Part shown: positions 8,289 through 17,684 of the stretch, in pieces
Layout of the letters: every line of letters starts with the position of its first letter
Position numbering within the stretch: the stretch's first letter is position 1
Source of the DNA: DASSNR01 sp036278935
GTDB taxonomy: Bacteria; Gemmatimonadota; Gemmatimonadetes; Gemmatimonadales; Gemmatimonadaceae
Reading direction: 5' to 3'
NCBI GenBank assembly: GCA_036278935.1
Contig: DASUKA010000072.1
Coordinates: 1 to 62,988 of the forward strand
Length of the DNA stretch: 62,988 nt
Translations under genes and position numbers: made by a program
Notes under the pieces: model-generated
Told to the model about the DNA's origin: nothing
Seen by the model: only the letters and a program-made list of their open reading frames with translations
Database searches by the model: none

Positions 8289-10108
8289 GCGGGCCGGGGC
8301 GGGCGGAGGGGCCGGCGCCTGGGGTCCCCCCCCGATTTCAAGATACGCCGCCTCGCGGCACGGAGCACCACCAATCCCTCGCGCATCCGCGCATTTCCCC
8401 GCCGGCAACGGCGCCGCGCACCGAGCGCTCCCGTCGCCGTCCCAGATCCCGGACCTGGCTCCTTGCCGTCCCCGTCCTCGCCGTTCTTCTCTGGACGGTC
8501 GTCTATCCCAACCTCGCGGTCGTCGTGGGCAGCTTCGCGAGCGGACTCGGACTCTGGCGCGATTTCGCGCACAGTCCGGCCGACCGCGAGGCGCTCGTCA
8601 ACACGATCATCATCGCCATCGGGTCCGTCATCTCGGCGACAGCCGTCGGGCTCCCGCTGGCATTCCTGCTGACGCGCGTCGAGTTCCGCGGCCGCCGCGT
8701 CCTGAGCGCGGTGGCGACGCTGCCGGCCGCGCTGCCACCGCTCGTGGGCGTCATCGCGTTCCTCTTTCTGTACGGCGAGAGCGGTGTGGTCACGCATGCG
8801 GTGCAACTGCTGTTCGGGCTCGACCACGCGCCGTGGACGCTCAACGGGTTGTGGGCGATTATCTTCGTCCACGCCTACACCATGTACGTGTACGTCTTCC
8901 TCTTCGTCTCGGCGGCGCTCGAGCGCTTCGACACGTCGCTGGAGGAGGCGGCCTCCGGGCTCGGTGCCTCGCGGCGGCGCACCCTCTGGCGCGTCACCCT
9001 CCCCATGCTCGGACCGTCGCTGCTGGGGGCGATGCTGCTCGTCTTCATGAGCGCCATGGGGAGCTTCTCCGCGCCCTACATCTTCGGCGGCGGTATCCGC
9101 GTGCTTTCCACGCAGATCGTGGCCTCCAAGCTCAACGGCTCCATCGGCATGGCTTACGTGGAGACGACCGTGCTTGCCGTGAGCGCGCTGCTGGCGCTGG
9201 GGCTGCTGCGCTGGTTCGAGCGCCGCCGACAGTACACCATGGCCGGCCGCGGCGGTGGCACGCGCCGGGTGCGCCTCCGGTCGCCCGTCTGGCGCGTGCT
9301 CGCACCGGTGCTCGCCGCGCTGCTGGTGGTGCTGCTTGTGCTGCCGCACGCCATGGTGATCCTCGTGTCGTTCGCCAAAGACGGCACCTGGACCACGCAG
9401 ATCCTCCCACCGCAGTACACACTGGAGAACTTCCGCCGCCTCGCCACGCAGAGCGAGCTCTGGGTGCCGATCCGGAACAGCGTGGGGATGACCGTCCTGG
9501 CCACCGCGGCCGACATCGTCGTCTGCTTCTTCGCGGCCTATCTCATCGTGCTGCGGCGCTTCACCGGGCGCCGGCTGCTGCGCATGCTGGTCGCCCTTCC
9601 GTGGGCGATCCCCGGGACGGCCATCGCGCTCGGGCTCGCTGCCACCTTCGATCGGAATGCGCTGTTCGCGGCGCGTGTGCTCCTCGTCGGCACCTTCTGG
9701 ATCCTCCCGCTGGCGTACTTCATTCGCGGCATCCCCCTCGTCGCCACGGCGACCGAAGGGTCGCTGGCGCAGATAGACCCTTCGCTCGAGGATGCGGCGC
9801 GCGGGCTGGGCAGCTCCTGGTGGCTCACCATGCGGCGGGTGATCCTGCCCGCGGCGCGTCCGGGCCTGGTGGCCGGTGCCATGCTCGCGGCGGTGACGGC
9901 GGTGGGCGAATTCGTCGCGAGCATCGTGCTGTACACGCACGCGAACCGCCCGATCTCCATGGCAATATTGGCGCAACTCCGCGACTTCGCCTTCGGGACG
10001 GCGGCCGCGTACAGCGTGCTGCTCATCGTCCTGGTGCTGCTGATTGCGCTGGCGGCGCGCTTTACCGAAGGGCGGTTCGCGCGTGCGGAGACGATCTCGG
10101 CGGGGTAG
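8285..10108 (+). CDS. ABC transporter permease, fused double MetI-type (FbpB-like)
   Basis: A 607-residue inner-membrane permease with two tandem binding-protein-dependent transport domains, as in FbpB/AfuB iron permeases. The first EAA loop is EEAASGLGASRRRTLWRVTLP (split here across about residues 220-240), and the second is EDAARGLGSSWWLTMRRVILP, near 500-520. There are about six hydrophobic segments per half. The cytosolic N-terminus (about 57 residues) is Pro/Arg-rich and of unknown role. The start overlaps the ATPase stop (ATGA), so the three genes form one operon: lipoprotein, ATPase, permease. Confidence 0.9.
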   Translation: MSGPGRAEGPAPGVPPRFQDTPPRGTEHHQSLAHPRISPPATAPRTERSRRRPRSRTWLLAVPVLAVLLWTVVYPNLAVVVGSFASGLGLWRDFAHSPADREALVNTIIIAIGSVISATAVGLPLAFLLTRVEFRGRRVLSAVATLPAALPPLVGVIAFLFLYGESGVVTHAVQLLFGLDHAPWTLNGLWAIIFVHAYTMYVYVFLFVSAALERFDTSLEEAASGLGASRRRTLWRVTLPMLGPSLLGAMLLVFMSAMGSFSAPYIFGGGIRVLSTQIVASKLNGSIGMAYVETTVLAVSALLALGLLRWFERRRQYTMAGRGGGTRRVRLRSPVWRVLAPVLAALLVVLLVLPHAMVILVSFAKDGTWTTQILPPQYTLENFRRLATQSELWVPIRNSVGMTVLATAADIVVCFFAAYLIVLRRFTGRRLLRMLVALPWAIPGTAIALGLAATFDRNALFAARVLLVGTFWILPLAYFIRGIPLVATATEGSLAQIDPSLEDAARGLGSSWWLTMRRVILPAARPGLVAGAMLAAVTAVGEFVASIVLYTHANRPISMAILAQLRDFAFGTAAAYSVLLIVLVLLIALAARFTEGRFARAETISAG

Positions 10109-10397
10109 AGCCGGGGGGCACGGGCGACCATCACACTCGTGATCGCCGCGCGGTGCCTGCCTCACGGGATGGCGCCAGCCGCGGTCGTGCGAGGGCGCGT
10201 GGGCGCAGCACGCCCCACTGAGATCCAGCGCGCCGCGCCGCGCCGCGCGGAACAGCGCGCACTAGCCAGCCGTTCATCTGCGGGAGGCGGCGTTGCTCCT
10301 CGTGCGGGACACCGCCGCGACGCACTGCCTGGAATCGCGAGCACGGGACGTGCACAGATGCGGCGGTCTGACAGTCCGCCGATTGGTTGGAGCGCAC

Positions 10398-11783
10398 ATG
10401 CAGAACCGACTATCAGACATCACGGTCACCAGCCCCTTGCCTGGGACCGCGCGGCCCGACGGTCGCAAGTCCCCGCCCGGCGGCACTCGCCGGCGCCCCC
10501 ACGTGGTGATCCTGGGCGGCGGTTTTGGCGGCCTGGCCGCCGCGCGTGCGCTCGCCAGGGCGCCGGTGGATGTCACCATCATCGATCGCACCAACTACCA
10601 TCTCTTTCAGCCGCTGCTCTACCAGGTGGCCACGGCGCTCCTCGCGCCAAGCGACATCGTCTCGCCCATCCGGCACCTCGTCCGCACGCAGCAGAACACG
10701 GCCGTGCTGCTCGACGAAGTGCTGGGCGTGGACGTCGAGCGCCGAGTGGTCGCCATCCGTGGCGAGCCGTACGAGATGCCGTACGATTATCTGATTGTCG
10801 CCACCGGTGCCCGGCACTCCTACTTCGGGCATGACGAGTGGGAGCCGCTGGCGCCAGGGCTCAAGGGGATCGAGGACGCGCGCGAGATCCGTCGCCGGCT
10901 GCTCCTCGCCTTCGAGGAGGCGGAGCAGGAGCGGACGGCGGAGCGAGATCCGGCCGCGCTGACCTTCGTCATCGTCGGCGGCGGCCCCACCGGCGTGGAG
11001 CTCGCCGGTATGCTGCCGGAGATGGCGCGCCTCGTTCTGCGCGGCGAATACCGGCACATCAATCCGGGCGACGCGCACGTGATCCTGCTCGAGGGCGGCG
11101 ATCGCATTCTTCCGGCGTTCAGCGCGCCGCTGGGCCGTGTCGCGCGGCGCGACCTCGAAGGCCTGGGCGTGGACGTGCGCACCAACGCTCGCGTCACCCG
11201 CATCGAGCCCGGGGCCGTCTACGTGGGGGAGCAGCGCATCCCTGCGCGGACGGTCTTCTGGGCGGCCGGCAATGAAGCATCACCCATCACGCGCACGCTG
11301 GGAGTGCCGCTCGACTCGGCGGGACGCGTGCCCGCGCAGCCGGATCTCTCGATTCCGGGCCATCCGGACGTGTTCGTCGTGGGTGATATCGCAGCCGTCA
11401 CGCAGGCGGACGGCAGCTTTGTGCCCGGCGTGGCGCCCGCGGCCATGCAGGAGGGTGCGTATGCCGCCCGGAGCATCATCCGGACGATGCGGGGCGAGCC
11501 CCGCGCGCCCTTCCATTATCGGAACAAGGGCGAGCTGGCGACGATCGGCCGCCACCGCGCGGTCGTGGAGATCGGCCGCTTCCGCCTGACGGGATGGCTC
11601 GCCTGGTGGTTCTGGCTCATCGTGCACATCCTCTATCTCATCGGCTTCCGCAACCGACTGAGCGTGCTGGTGGAGTGGGCGTACGCCTATCTACTGCACG
11701 AGCGCGGTGCGCGGATCATTTCCTACGACCAGCGGCCGGCGGTGGCGCTTGAGGCGGAGGTGGCGGAGGTGGCGCGGCGGTAG
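10398..11783 (+). CDS. ndh: Type II NADH dehydrogenase (NDH-2)
   Basis: A 461-residue FAD-dependent NADH:quinone oxidoreductase of the non-proton-pumping type. The FAD Rossmann motif VVILGGGFGGLAAARAL is near residue 35 and the NADH motif FVIVGGGPTGVELAGML near 193. The quinone-site-like region is VAPAAMQEGAYAARSI, and a C-terminal hydrophobic anchor (WLAWWFWLIVHILYLIGF) fits a membrane-associated enzyme. ATG 10398 is preferred over the longer frame because the upstream residues do not look like the family. The 289 bases before it hold no gene; a small GGCGG/CCGCC hairpin lies at about 10360-10380. Its 3' end overlaps the opposite-strand flavoprotein gene by 68 bases. Confidence 0.92.
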   Translation: MQNRLSDITVTSPLPGTARPDGRKSPPGGTRRRPHVVILGGGFGGLAAARALARAPVDVTIIDRTNYHLFQPLLYQVATALLAPSDIVSPIRHLVRTQQNTAVLLDEVLGVDVERRVVAIRGEPYEMPYDYLIVATGARHSYFGHDEWEPLAPGLKGIEDAREIRRRLLLAFEEAEQERTAERDPAALTFVIVGGGPTGVELAGMLPEMARLVLRGEYRHINPGDAHVILLEGGDRILPAFSAPLGRVARRDLEGLGVDVRTNARVTRIEPGAVYVGEQRIPARTVFWAAGNEASPITRTLGVPLDSAGRVPAQPDLSIPGHPDVFVVGDIAAVTQADGSFVPGVAPAAMQEGAYAARSIIRTMRGEPRAPFHYRNKGELATIGRHRAVVEIGRFRLTGWLAWWFWLIVHILYLIGFRNRLSVLVEWAYAYLLHERGARIISYDQRPAVALEAEVAEVARR

Positions 11784-13557
11784 GGTGGAGAGAGCGGCGC
11801 CGCCTGCTTCGAGAGTTCGCCCGGATAGCGGTAGTGGATTTTGGCGGTGTGAGCATGGTGGGGCGGGGAACGGTGGACCGGCGCGCGCGGTCGGGACCAG
11901 TCTCCGCCGCCGAGCCGGCCCGCGTCTCCTCGTGGTAGACCATCTCCAGGTTGACGTCCCAGAGGTTCGCCTTGCTCAAGCGCCCCTGCACGATGTTGTC
12001 GACCGCGAGCATGGCCGTCAGCATGCTGTGATCCTGATTGTTGTAGCGATGCATCCCATTCCGACCGATCAGATAGAGGTTCGGAATCCGGTCCACGTAC
12101 TCGCGAATCTCCGCCAGCCGGTTGTAGGTGCCGAAGTACGCGGGATAGGCTTTGGGCATGCGGAGCACACAGCCATCCAGCACGTCGCTCGCGTCGAGGA
12201 AGCCGATATGTTCCATCTCCCGCACGCCCAACTGAATGAGCGCGGCATCCTCCATCGTCCACAGGGCGTCGCCTTCATCGACAAAGTACTCGAGCCCGAT
12301 CCACCAGGTGTTGGCCCGGTCGGCGACCAGGTACGGGCTCCAGTTGTTGAAGATCTGCACGCGGCCGACTTTGACGTCGGCCTCCTGCACGTAGATCCAG
12401 TTGTCCGACAGTGATGTGGCCGGCGCGCGGCCCTGCTCCTGCACGCGGAGCCGCCGGAGGAGCAGGCCGACGGTCGTGAAGTCCCGATACTGCAGACCGC
12501 GCGCGACCGCTCTCACGTTGGGCGGCGGCGCGGGATCCGCCATCTGCACGAGATCGCGAATCGGCATGGTGGAGAAGAAGAAATCGCAATCGAGCCGCGC
12601 CACGTCGCCCGTGTCTTCATTCCGAACGCTCACGGCGGCTACCCGGTCTCCGCGCAGATGTAGACCGACCACCCGATGGCGACGCCGGATCTCGCCGCCG
12701 CACGCGGTCACGTGCGCCGCGACCGTCTCCCACATCTGTCCGGGGCCATACTTGGGATAATAGAAGCGCGTGATGAGGCTCGTCTCGCGCTCGGCCTGCC
12801 GCTTCCGGAATTCGCTGCTCAGGAGGTCGCGCACGGCGTGGCTGATGGCGCGAGTGAGCGAGAGTCCCTTGATGCGCTGCGCGCCCCAGTCCGCCCGGAT
12901 CTGGTCGCACGGGACACCCCAGACCTTCTCCGTATATGCCTTGAAAAACGTCTCGTACAACCGCCGGCCGAAGCGGTTGATGAAGAACGCATCGAGGAAG
13001 GTCTCGTCCCGCTGTGGGAACAGGCGCGCCTTCAGATAACTGGCAGTGATCAGCACCGTGTGCCAGAGCCCCAGGCGGATGGCCACGGAGAGAGTGATCG
13101 CCAACGGGTATGGGAAGAAGCGGCGCCGGTGGAAGATGCGCGAGACGCGAGGACGCTGGAGCATCACCTCATCCTCACACTCGGGGTCGGGTGCCGCCCG
13201 AGTGGTGTGTGCGGTCGTCGCGCCGCCCACGCCAGTCGCCTTCGGTTGCAGGCGCTCGATCGCCACGGTGGTCGCGTATTCGATCTCGTGTCCCCGCTCG
13301 ACCGTGTCGGCGGCCGGCGCCCCTTGCAAGGGGAGAATGTTGAACCACCACTCCATCACGCGCGCGCTCTGCGAAAAGAAGCGGTGCCCGCCGATGTCGA
13401 TGCGATTGCCCTTGTAATTGTATGTCTGGGCAATGCCGCCGATCGCGTCTGTGGCCTCGAGGACGATCGGCACGACGTCGGTGCGCTTCAGGAGCTCATA
13501 CGCCGCGGTGAGGCCGGCGGGCCCGGCGCCGGCGATAACGGCGATCTGACGGGTCAC
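11716..13557 (-). CDS. UDP-galactopyranose-mutase-like FAD flavoprotein
   Basis: A 613-residue NAD(P)/FAD-binding protein with N-terminal dinucleotide motif AVIAGAGPAGLTAAYELL and the family signature GGIAQTYNYKG...IDIGGHRFF (about residues 40-62). Later landmarks are FFKAYTEKVWGVP and GRNGMHRYNNQDHSMLTAM. Such proteins are UGM/protoporphyrinogen-oxidase-like and occur in glycan clusters, where they are thought to modify nucleotide sugars or lipid-linked sugars; the reaction here is not proven. The recognisable domain ends near WDVNLEMVYHEE. About 65 further residues form an Arg/Ser- and Pro-rich tail that runs antisense into ndh, as if an earlier stop had been lost. It is convergent with ndh and divergent from the next glycosyltransferase. 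Confidence 0.8.
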   Translation of the reverse strand: MTRQIAVIAGAGPAGLTAAYELLKRTDVVPIVLEATDAIGGIAQTYNYKGNRIDIGGHRFFSQSARVMEWWFNILPLQGAPAADTVERGHEIEYATTVAIERLQPKATGVGGATTAHTTRAAPDPECEDEVMLQRPRVSRIFHRRRFFPYPLAITLSVAIRLGLWHTVLITASYLKARLFPQRDETFLDAFFINRFGRRLYETFFKAYTEKVWGVPCDQIRADWGAQRIKGLSLTRAISHAVRDLLSSEFRKRQAERETSLITRFYYPKYGPGQMWETVAAHVTACGGEIRRRHRVVGLHLRGDRVAAVSVRNEDTGDVARLDCDFFFSTMPIRDLVQMADPAPPPNVRAVARGLQYRDFTTVGLLLRRLRVQEQGRAPATSLSDNWIYVQEADVKVGRVQIFNNWSPYLVADRANTWWIGLEYFVDEGDALWTMEDAALIQLGVREMEHIGFLDASDVLDGCVLRMPKAYPAYFGTYNRLAEIREYVDRIPNLYLIGRNGMHRYNNQDHSMLTAMLAVDNIVQGRLSKANLWDVNLEMVYHEETRAGSAAETGPDRARRSTVPRPTMLTPPKSTTAIRANSRSRRRRSLHPTAAPPPPPPPQAPPPAAGRRK

Positions 13558-13708
13558 GAATGAATGGAGGAGGTGGGAGAGAGGTGCCTGCCTGCCAGAA
13601 GACGCGCAACTGCACCGGCGCGTAATCGCGCGTGACGGTGCTGATGGGGTGCCGGCGCGGAAACCCGTACCACGCGGAATCGTCTCTGACGAGAGCCCGA
13701 TATCGTTG

Positions 13709-15550
13709 ATGCACCTGAGCCTGTCCCCCGTGCCCTCTCGTTTCCTCCGCGGCCGCGCTCGCGATCCCGAGTCGCGTCTCCGCGTGCTCCTCCTGCTGAT
13801 TTTCGCTCTCGTGGGCGCTGCCGATGCGTTCGCGGCGCGTCACGCGATGAATCCCGATGGCGTGTCCTATCTCGACCTGGGGAGCGCACTCATCAGGCAC
13901 GGCGTGCGCGGTCTCGTGAACAGCTACTGGAGCCCGGCGTATCCGTCGCTGCTCGCTGCAACGCGTCTGGCCATCCATCAGCCTCCGCGTGCCGAGTTTG
14001 GGGCGGCGCATCTCACAAATCTGCTGCTGTACCTCGTCGCGCTGGTGGCCTTCGACCGCTACTTCGCCGCACTGTTGACCAGTCGCGGTATGCGTCAACG
14101 CCCGCAGCAGGAGCCGGTGACCAACCGCTGTCTGGCACTGTGGGTATTCGGCTACGCGGTGTTTGCGTGGGGTGCGTTGCGTCTGGTGGGATTGACGCTC
14201 GTCACACCGGACATGGGAACCCTGGCGCTCACGATGATCCTCGCGTGGCTGCTGGTGCGCGGGAGCCCGGGCGCGTGGAGCGTCGGCTGGTGGGCCGCGC
14301 TCGGCGCGCTCCTGGGGGTGGCGTATCTGTTCAAGGCAGCGATGCTGCCTATCGGCATCGCGGTACTGATCGCGGCAGCGGTGACCGCGCATCGCGCACG
14401 CCGGCCGCTCACGCCGATGATAGCGGGTGCGGGGATGCTTGCTCTGATCGCGCTCCCCTGGATTATCGCGATATCGCTCTCCGCCGGGCACCTGACGTTA
14501 GGCGCCGCAGGGCGGTTGAACTACGCATGGGCGATCGACCACGTGACCCCCTGGTTTCATTGGCGGGGCGGGCCTGTGGGTGCGGGGGTTCCCCGGCACC
14601 CGCCGGCACTGCTTCACCTGCATCCGACTGTCTACGGCTTCGCCCGTCCGATAGCTGGTACATATCCGCTCTGGTACGATCCGGCGTACTGGTATGCCGG
14701 CGTGATTCCGCACTTCGATCTGCACGGTGAATGGCACGCCCTTTTGAGCGCCATCTTCGTGTATGCGCGGTTGCTGTGGTGGATACCCGTGCTCGCCGGC
14801 GCACTCGCGCTCACCGGATTCGCGCGAAGCCATCGCGCCAGAGGCGTGCGCCTCGCGCATCTCTGGGTGCCCATGCTCGTGATCCTCGTCATGTACGCTG
14901 CGGTGGTCGTGGAGACACGCTACGTCGGCGGCGCGCTGGTGATACTCGTGACGGTGGCGATCACCGCCATCCCTCCTCGGCGGGAGCGACTCCCCGCCGG
15001 CGCCAATGCGCTGGTGCTACTCGCGGCGGCAGGGACGCTCGCCCTCCCGCCGCTTGTCGGCAGCGTGCGTCTCGCGGTGGCGCTGGCCGGTGGCGCACGC
15101 ATGGACAGTTTCACAGCGTGGGAGGTGGCGCAAGCAGTTCGGCGGCAGGCCGGCCAGAACGTACCGGTTGCAGTTGTAGGTTCCGGGGCGCGCGCCTACT
15201 GGGCGCGGCTGGCGCGGTCACGGATAGTCGCCGAGGTTCCGGATGACGAAGCACGCATGTTCTGGCGTTCCAGCCCGGCAGTGCGCCAGGACGTGTTGCG
15301 GGCGTTCACGCGCGCTGGCGCACTGCTGGTCGTTATGGATCAGGGGGGCGCGCTGGCGGATTCGACGTGGACGAGGATTGGGACGACGGGCTATCGGATG
15401 CGCGTCCTTCGCTCGCCGGATGCGCCGCGACGCTGTCCGGCGCCGCCAATGCATGCTGTTGATGGAGCAACCTGTCGAACAGCTGATTCGCCGCGCCGGG
15501 TGCATGGCCCGCCACCTGTGCTGCACGCCGCTGTTGCATCGAATCGGTGA
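13709..15550 (+). CDS. Polytopic GT-C-type glycosyltransferase-like membrane protein
   Basis: About 613 residues with roughly 10-12 hydrophobic segments. The first periplasmic loop carries MNPDGVSYLDLGSALI, which resembles the acidic loop motif of ArnT/PMT-like (GT-C) transferases that use polyprenyl-phosphate sugars. ATG 13709 is chosen over the upstream GTG 13649. The soluble C-terminal part (about 480-600) is periplasmic in such proteins. Donor and acceptor are unknown; the surrounding glycan genes suggest surface polysaccharide or lipid glycosylation. Its last 218 bases overlap, in convergent orientation, the next membrane protein gene, so one of the two C-termini may be wrongly extended. 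Confidence 0.7.
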   Translation: MHLSLSPVPSRFLRGRARDPESRLRVLLLLIFALVGAADAFAARHAMNPDGVSYLDLGSALIRHGVRGLVNSYWSPAYPSLLAATRLAIHQPPRAEFGAAHLTNLLLYLVALVAFDRYFAALLTSRGMRQRPQQEPVTNRCLALWVFGYAVFAWGALRLVGLTLVTPDMGTLALTMILAWLLVRGSPGAWSVGWWAALGALLGVAYLFKAAMLPIGIAVLIAAAVTAHRARRPLTPMIAGAGMLALIALPWIIAISLSAGHLTLGAAGRLNYAWAIDHVTPWFHWRGGPVGAGVPRHPPALLHLHPTVYGFARPIAGTYPLWYDPAYWYAGVIPHFDLHGEWHALLSAIFVYARLLWWIPVLAGALALTGFARSHRARGVRLAHLWVPMLVILVMYAAVVVETRYVGGALVILVTVAITAIPPRRERLPAGANALVLLAAAGTLALPPLVGSVRLAVALAGGARMDSFTAWEVAQAVRRQAGQNVPVAVVGSGARAYWARLARSRIVAEVPDDEARMFWRSSPAVRQDVLRAFTRAGALLVVMDQGGALADSTWTRIGTTGYRMRVLRSPDAPRRCPAPPMHAVDGATCRTADSPRRVHGPPPVLHAAVASNR

Positions 15551-17618
15551 GCTGGGCCAGGGTCGGCAGCGAGATGGTGTCCGCATGCCGCCATGACGCC
15601 CAGAGCGAGTCACGAATGAGCGTATAGAAGCGCGGCGGCGCCCCCTCCCGCGTGGAGGCGGGCCGGAGGAGATAGACGGGCCGGTTCGGATACCGGCGCA
15701 GAAGGAGCGAATCCCGCGGGCCGAAGTCGCGCGCATATACGTTGTTGCCGCCGTGCGCGAGGAGGAGTGGCGTGAAGAGCGTGAAGCCCTGGCCATCTGC
15801 CGCGAGGTGCCGGCGGCATCGCGCTGGGTATCGCATGCCGGGCACGTATCGCTCTGTGGTATCCACCGAGAATGGAGATTCCAGTACGCGCGAGGAATCG
15901 CGCAGCAGCGGCTGCAGCGTGCGGAGTGCGGCGGTATCGCGGATCGTGCCGGATTCGAGTTTCGTCACGGCTTGCTCGAGCGCGCAGGCGTCCACGTGCC
16001 GGTACAGATCTTCGGTCTCGCTACGAGGAACACCGAGTGCCCACATGCGCGCCACCAGTTCTGCTCCCCAGCTCTCACGCACGAACACGAGCGCGTGCTG
16101 TACGTCCGCGGCCCGGGCGGCGCTGTCCGCATCCCAGCGCAAGGTCAGGAGTCCCCCCTCATACTGCCGCGCGCGCATTGGCACGAGCATCAGCACCGCA
16201 ATCAGCGCGGCGGTGAGCGCGCCATACACGGACGATCGGTACGCCAGCCCGGTTCCGAACCGCTCCTTCACGAGCGGAAAGAAGCGCGCCGTCCACAGGG
16301 CGGCCGCCGGCATCAGCAGGTACATGAAGCGCGGGCCGAGGTAGAAGCCATCGAACCAGTACGAGAAATACAGCGCCACCAGCAGGCCGGAGCTCGACAG
16401 CAGATAGCGATCGAACCGGTCGAGCCGGCGCGCCAGCGCCAGCGCCCCTACGAGCGGAAGGAGCGACGGACAGGGCGTCTCGAACAGGTAGGTTTGTAGC
16501 CGCAGGAAGTAGAGGTTGATGAGCTCCAGCCCGCGCGCTGGCGTGTGACGCATTCCCCAGGGGGCGCGATGAAAGCCGAGCTTGTGGCTCTTGCCCCAGA
16601 GCTCTTCATACCCGAAGAGCAATGGGGCGCCGGTGGTCTGGAGATTCACCCAGAACAGGATGAGCAGCGGGATCGCGACACCGACGGCGGCGGGAAGCGC
16701 GTCGGCCCAGCGGCGGCGATCGCGGAGCGCACGGACGAGGTACCATGTACCGGCGGGAAGCGCGAACGCGAATGCATCGACGGGGCGGATGGTACCGGCG
16801 ATGCCGAATGCCAGACCGCTCATCAGCGCCAGCCAGGGACGGGGCGCGTCGGCGACCATCACGTGCGCCATGATGGCAATGGCGATCATGACCCACGCAA
16901 GCGCCGTCACATGATTCATGTGCGATCCCGACATGAATGCGACGAACGGCGCGAACGCAAACAGCAGCGTCGCCATGAGCCCAGCACCCGCCTTCGGCTC
17001 GGCTACGTGAACGTAGGCGGCAAAGGCAAGGACGGCGGCCGCACCGAAGAGCGGGTCCACGATCCAGGGCGCGTGAATCAGCACACCGATGGCCAGCATG
17101 GCCGGGCCGCCGATAGGGAACTGCGAGAAGTAGCGCCCGTGCATGTCCACGATGTGCATGCTGCTGAAGAACTCGGGGTGCGGAGCAACGGATCGCCACA
17201 GATGACCCGAGACCAGAATCTGCGCCTGGAGTACTTCGATCAACTCATCGATGAGCAACGGCTTGTCGCTCAACACCTGCGACGCGACGATGTTGTACAG
17301 CACGAAGGCGGCAAGAGCCACCAGGAGCCGTGAACGCATCGGGCGCTCGGTCCACATTGCGATCAGTCCATCGCAGCAGTCGGGGTGCCAGAGCGGACTG
17401 ATCTTCCGCGCGAGAATGCCGAACACCACGCCGCCCCCGATGACGATCGCGGTGCCGCTCAACCATCCGCTCGCGACGAAGGCATACCAGGGCACGTCGT
17501 GCCCACCTGGGATCCAGTTGGCGAGGGGAAGGAAGGCCAGGAGCGCAACGACGAGCGCGATGGCCGGTCCTACGGCTCGGTCACGCCAGGGATGTTGGGG
17601 GAGGGAAGATGGGGACAA
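15333..17618 (-). CDS. Large polytopic GT-C-type membrane protein
   Basis: 761 residues: many membrane segments over about 1-470, then a soluble domain. The loop after an early segment reads SDKPLLIDELIEVLQAQIL; an acidic pair here is typical of GT-C catalytic loops. HMNHVTALAWVMIAI and GTIRPVDAFAFALP match this class of proteins. The predicted start is TTG and is uncertain. The last about 70 residues (QQRRAAQVAGHAPGAANQ onward) are low-complexity and antisense to the neighbouring gene. Function is inferred only as sugar transfer at the outer face of the inner membrane. It lies 66 bases downstream of another protein of the same type, so the two are probably cotranscribed. Confidence 0.65.
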   Translation of the reverse strand: MSPSSLPQHPWRDRAVGPAIALVVALLAFLPLANWIPGGHDVPWYAFVASGWLSGTAIVIGGGVVFGILARKISPLWHPDCCDGLIAMWTERPMRSRLLVALAAFVLYNIVASQVLSDKPLLIDELIEVLQAQILVSGHLWRSVAPHPEFFSSMHIVDMHGRYFSQFPIGGPAMLAIGVLIHAPWIVDPLFGAAAVLAFAAYVHVAEPKAGAGLMATLLFAFAPFVAFMSGSHMNHVTALAWVMIAIAIMAHVMVADAPRPWLALMSGLAFGIAGTIRPVDAFAFALPAGTWYLVRALRDRRRWADALPAAVGVAIPLLILFWVNLQTTGAPLLFGYEELWGKSHKLGFHRAPWGMRHTPARGLELINLYFLRLQTYLFETPCPSLLPLVGALALARRLDRFDRYLLSSSGLLVALYFSYWFDGFYLGPRFMYLLMPAAALWTARFFPLVKERFGTGLAYRSSVYGALTAALIAVLMLVPMRARQYEGGLLTLRWDADSAARAADVQHALVFVRESWGAELVARMWALGVPRSETEDLYRHVDACALEQAVTKLESGTIRDTAALRTLQPLLRDSSRVLESPFSVDTTERYVPGMRYPARCRRHLAADGQGFTLFTPLLLAHGGNNVYARDFGPRDSLLLRRYPNRPVYLLRPASTREGAPPRFYTLIRDSLWASWRHADTISLPTLAQLTDSMQQRRAAQVAGHAPGAANQLFDRLLHQQHALAAPDSVAAHPASEGRASDSPSSQSSSTSNPPARPPDP

Positions 17619-17684
17619 CCGTCAAGTCCGTGCGTATGTGAAGGCGCGGCCTCGCGTCTGCGCGGCCGGTGCTGCGTGCGTCAG

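Noticed and set aside
8165..10221. Very long open frames on both strands (about 660 residues each) across the ABC permease
   Set aside because: They are Arg/His/Ala-rich frames caused by high GC at third positions; the permease frame has clear EAA loops and membrane segments.
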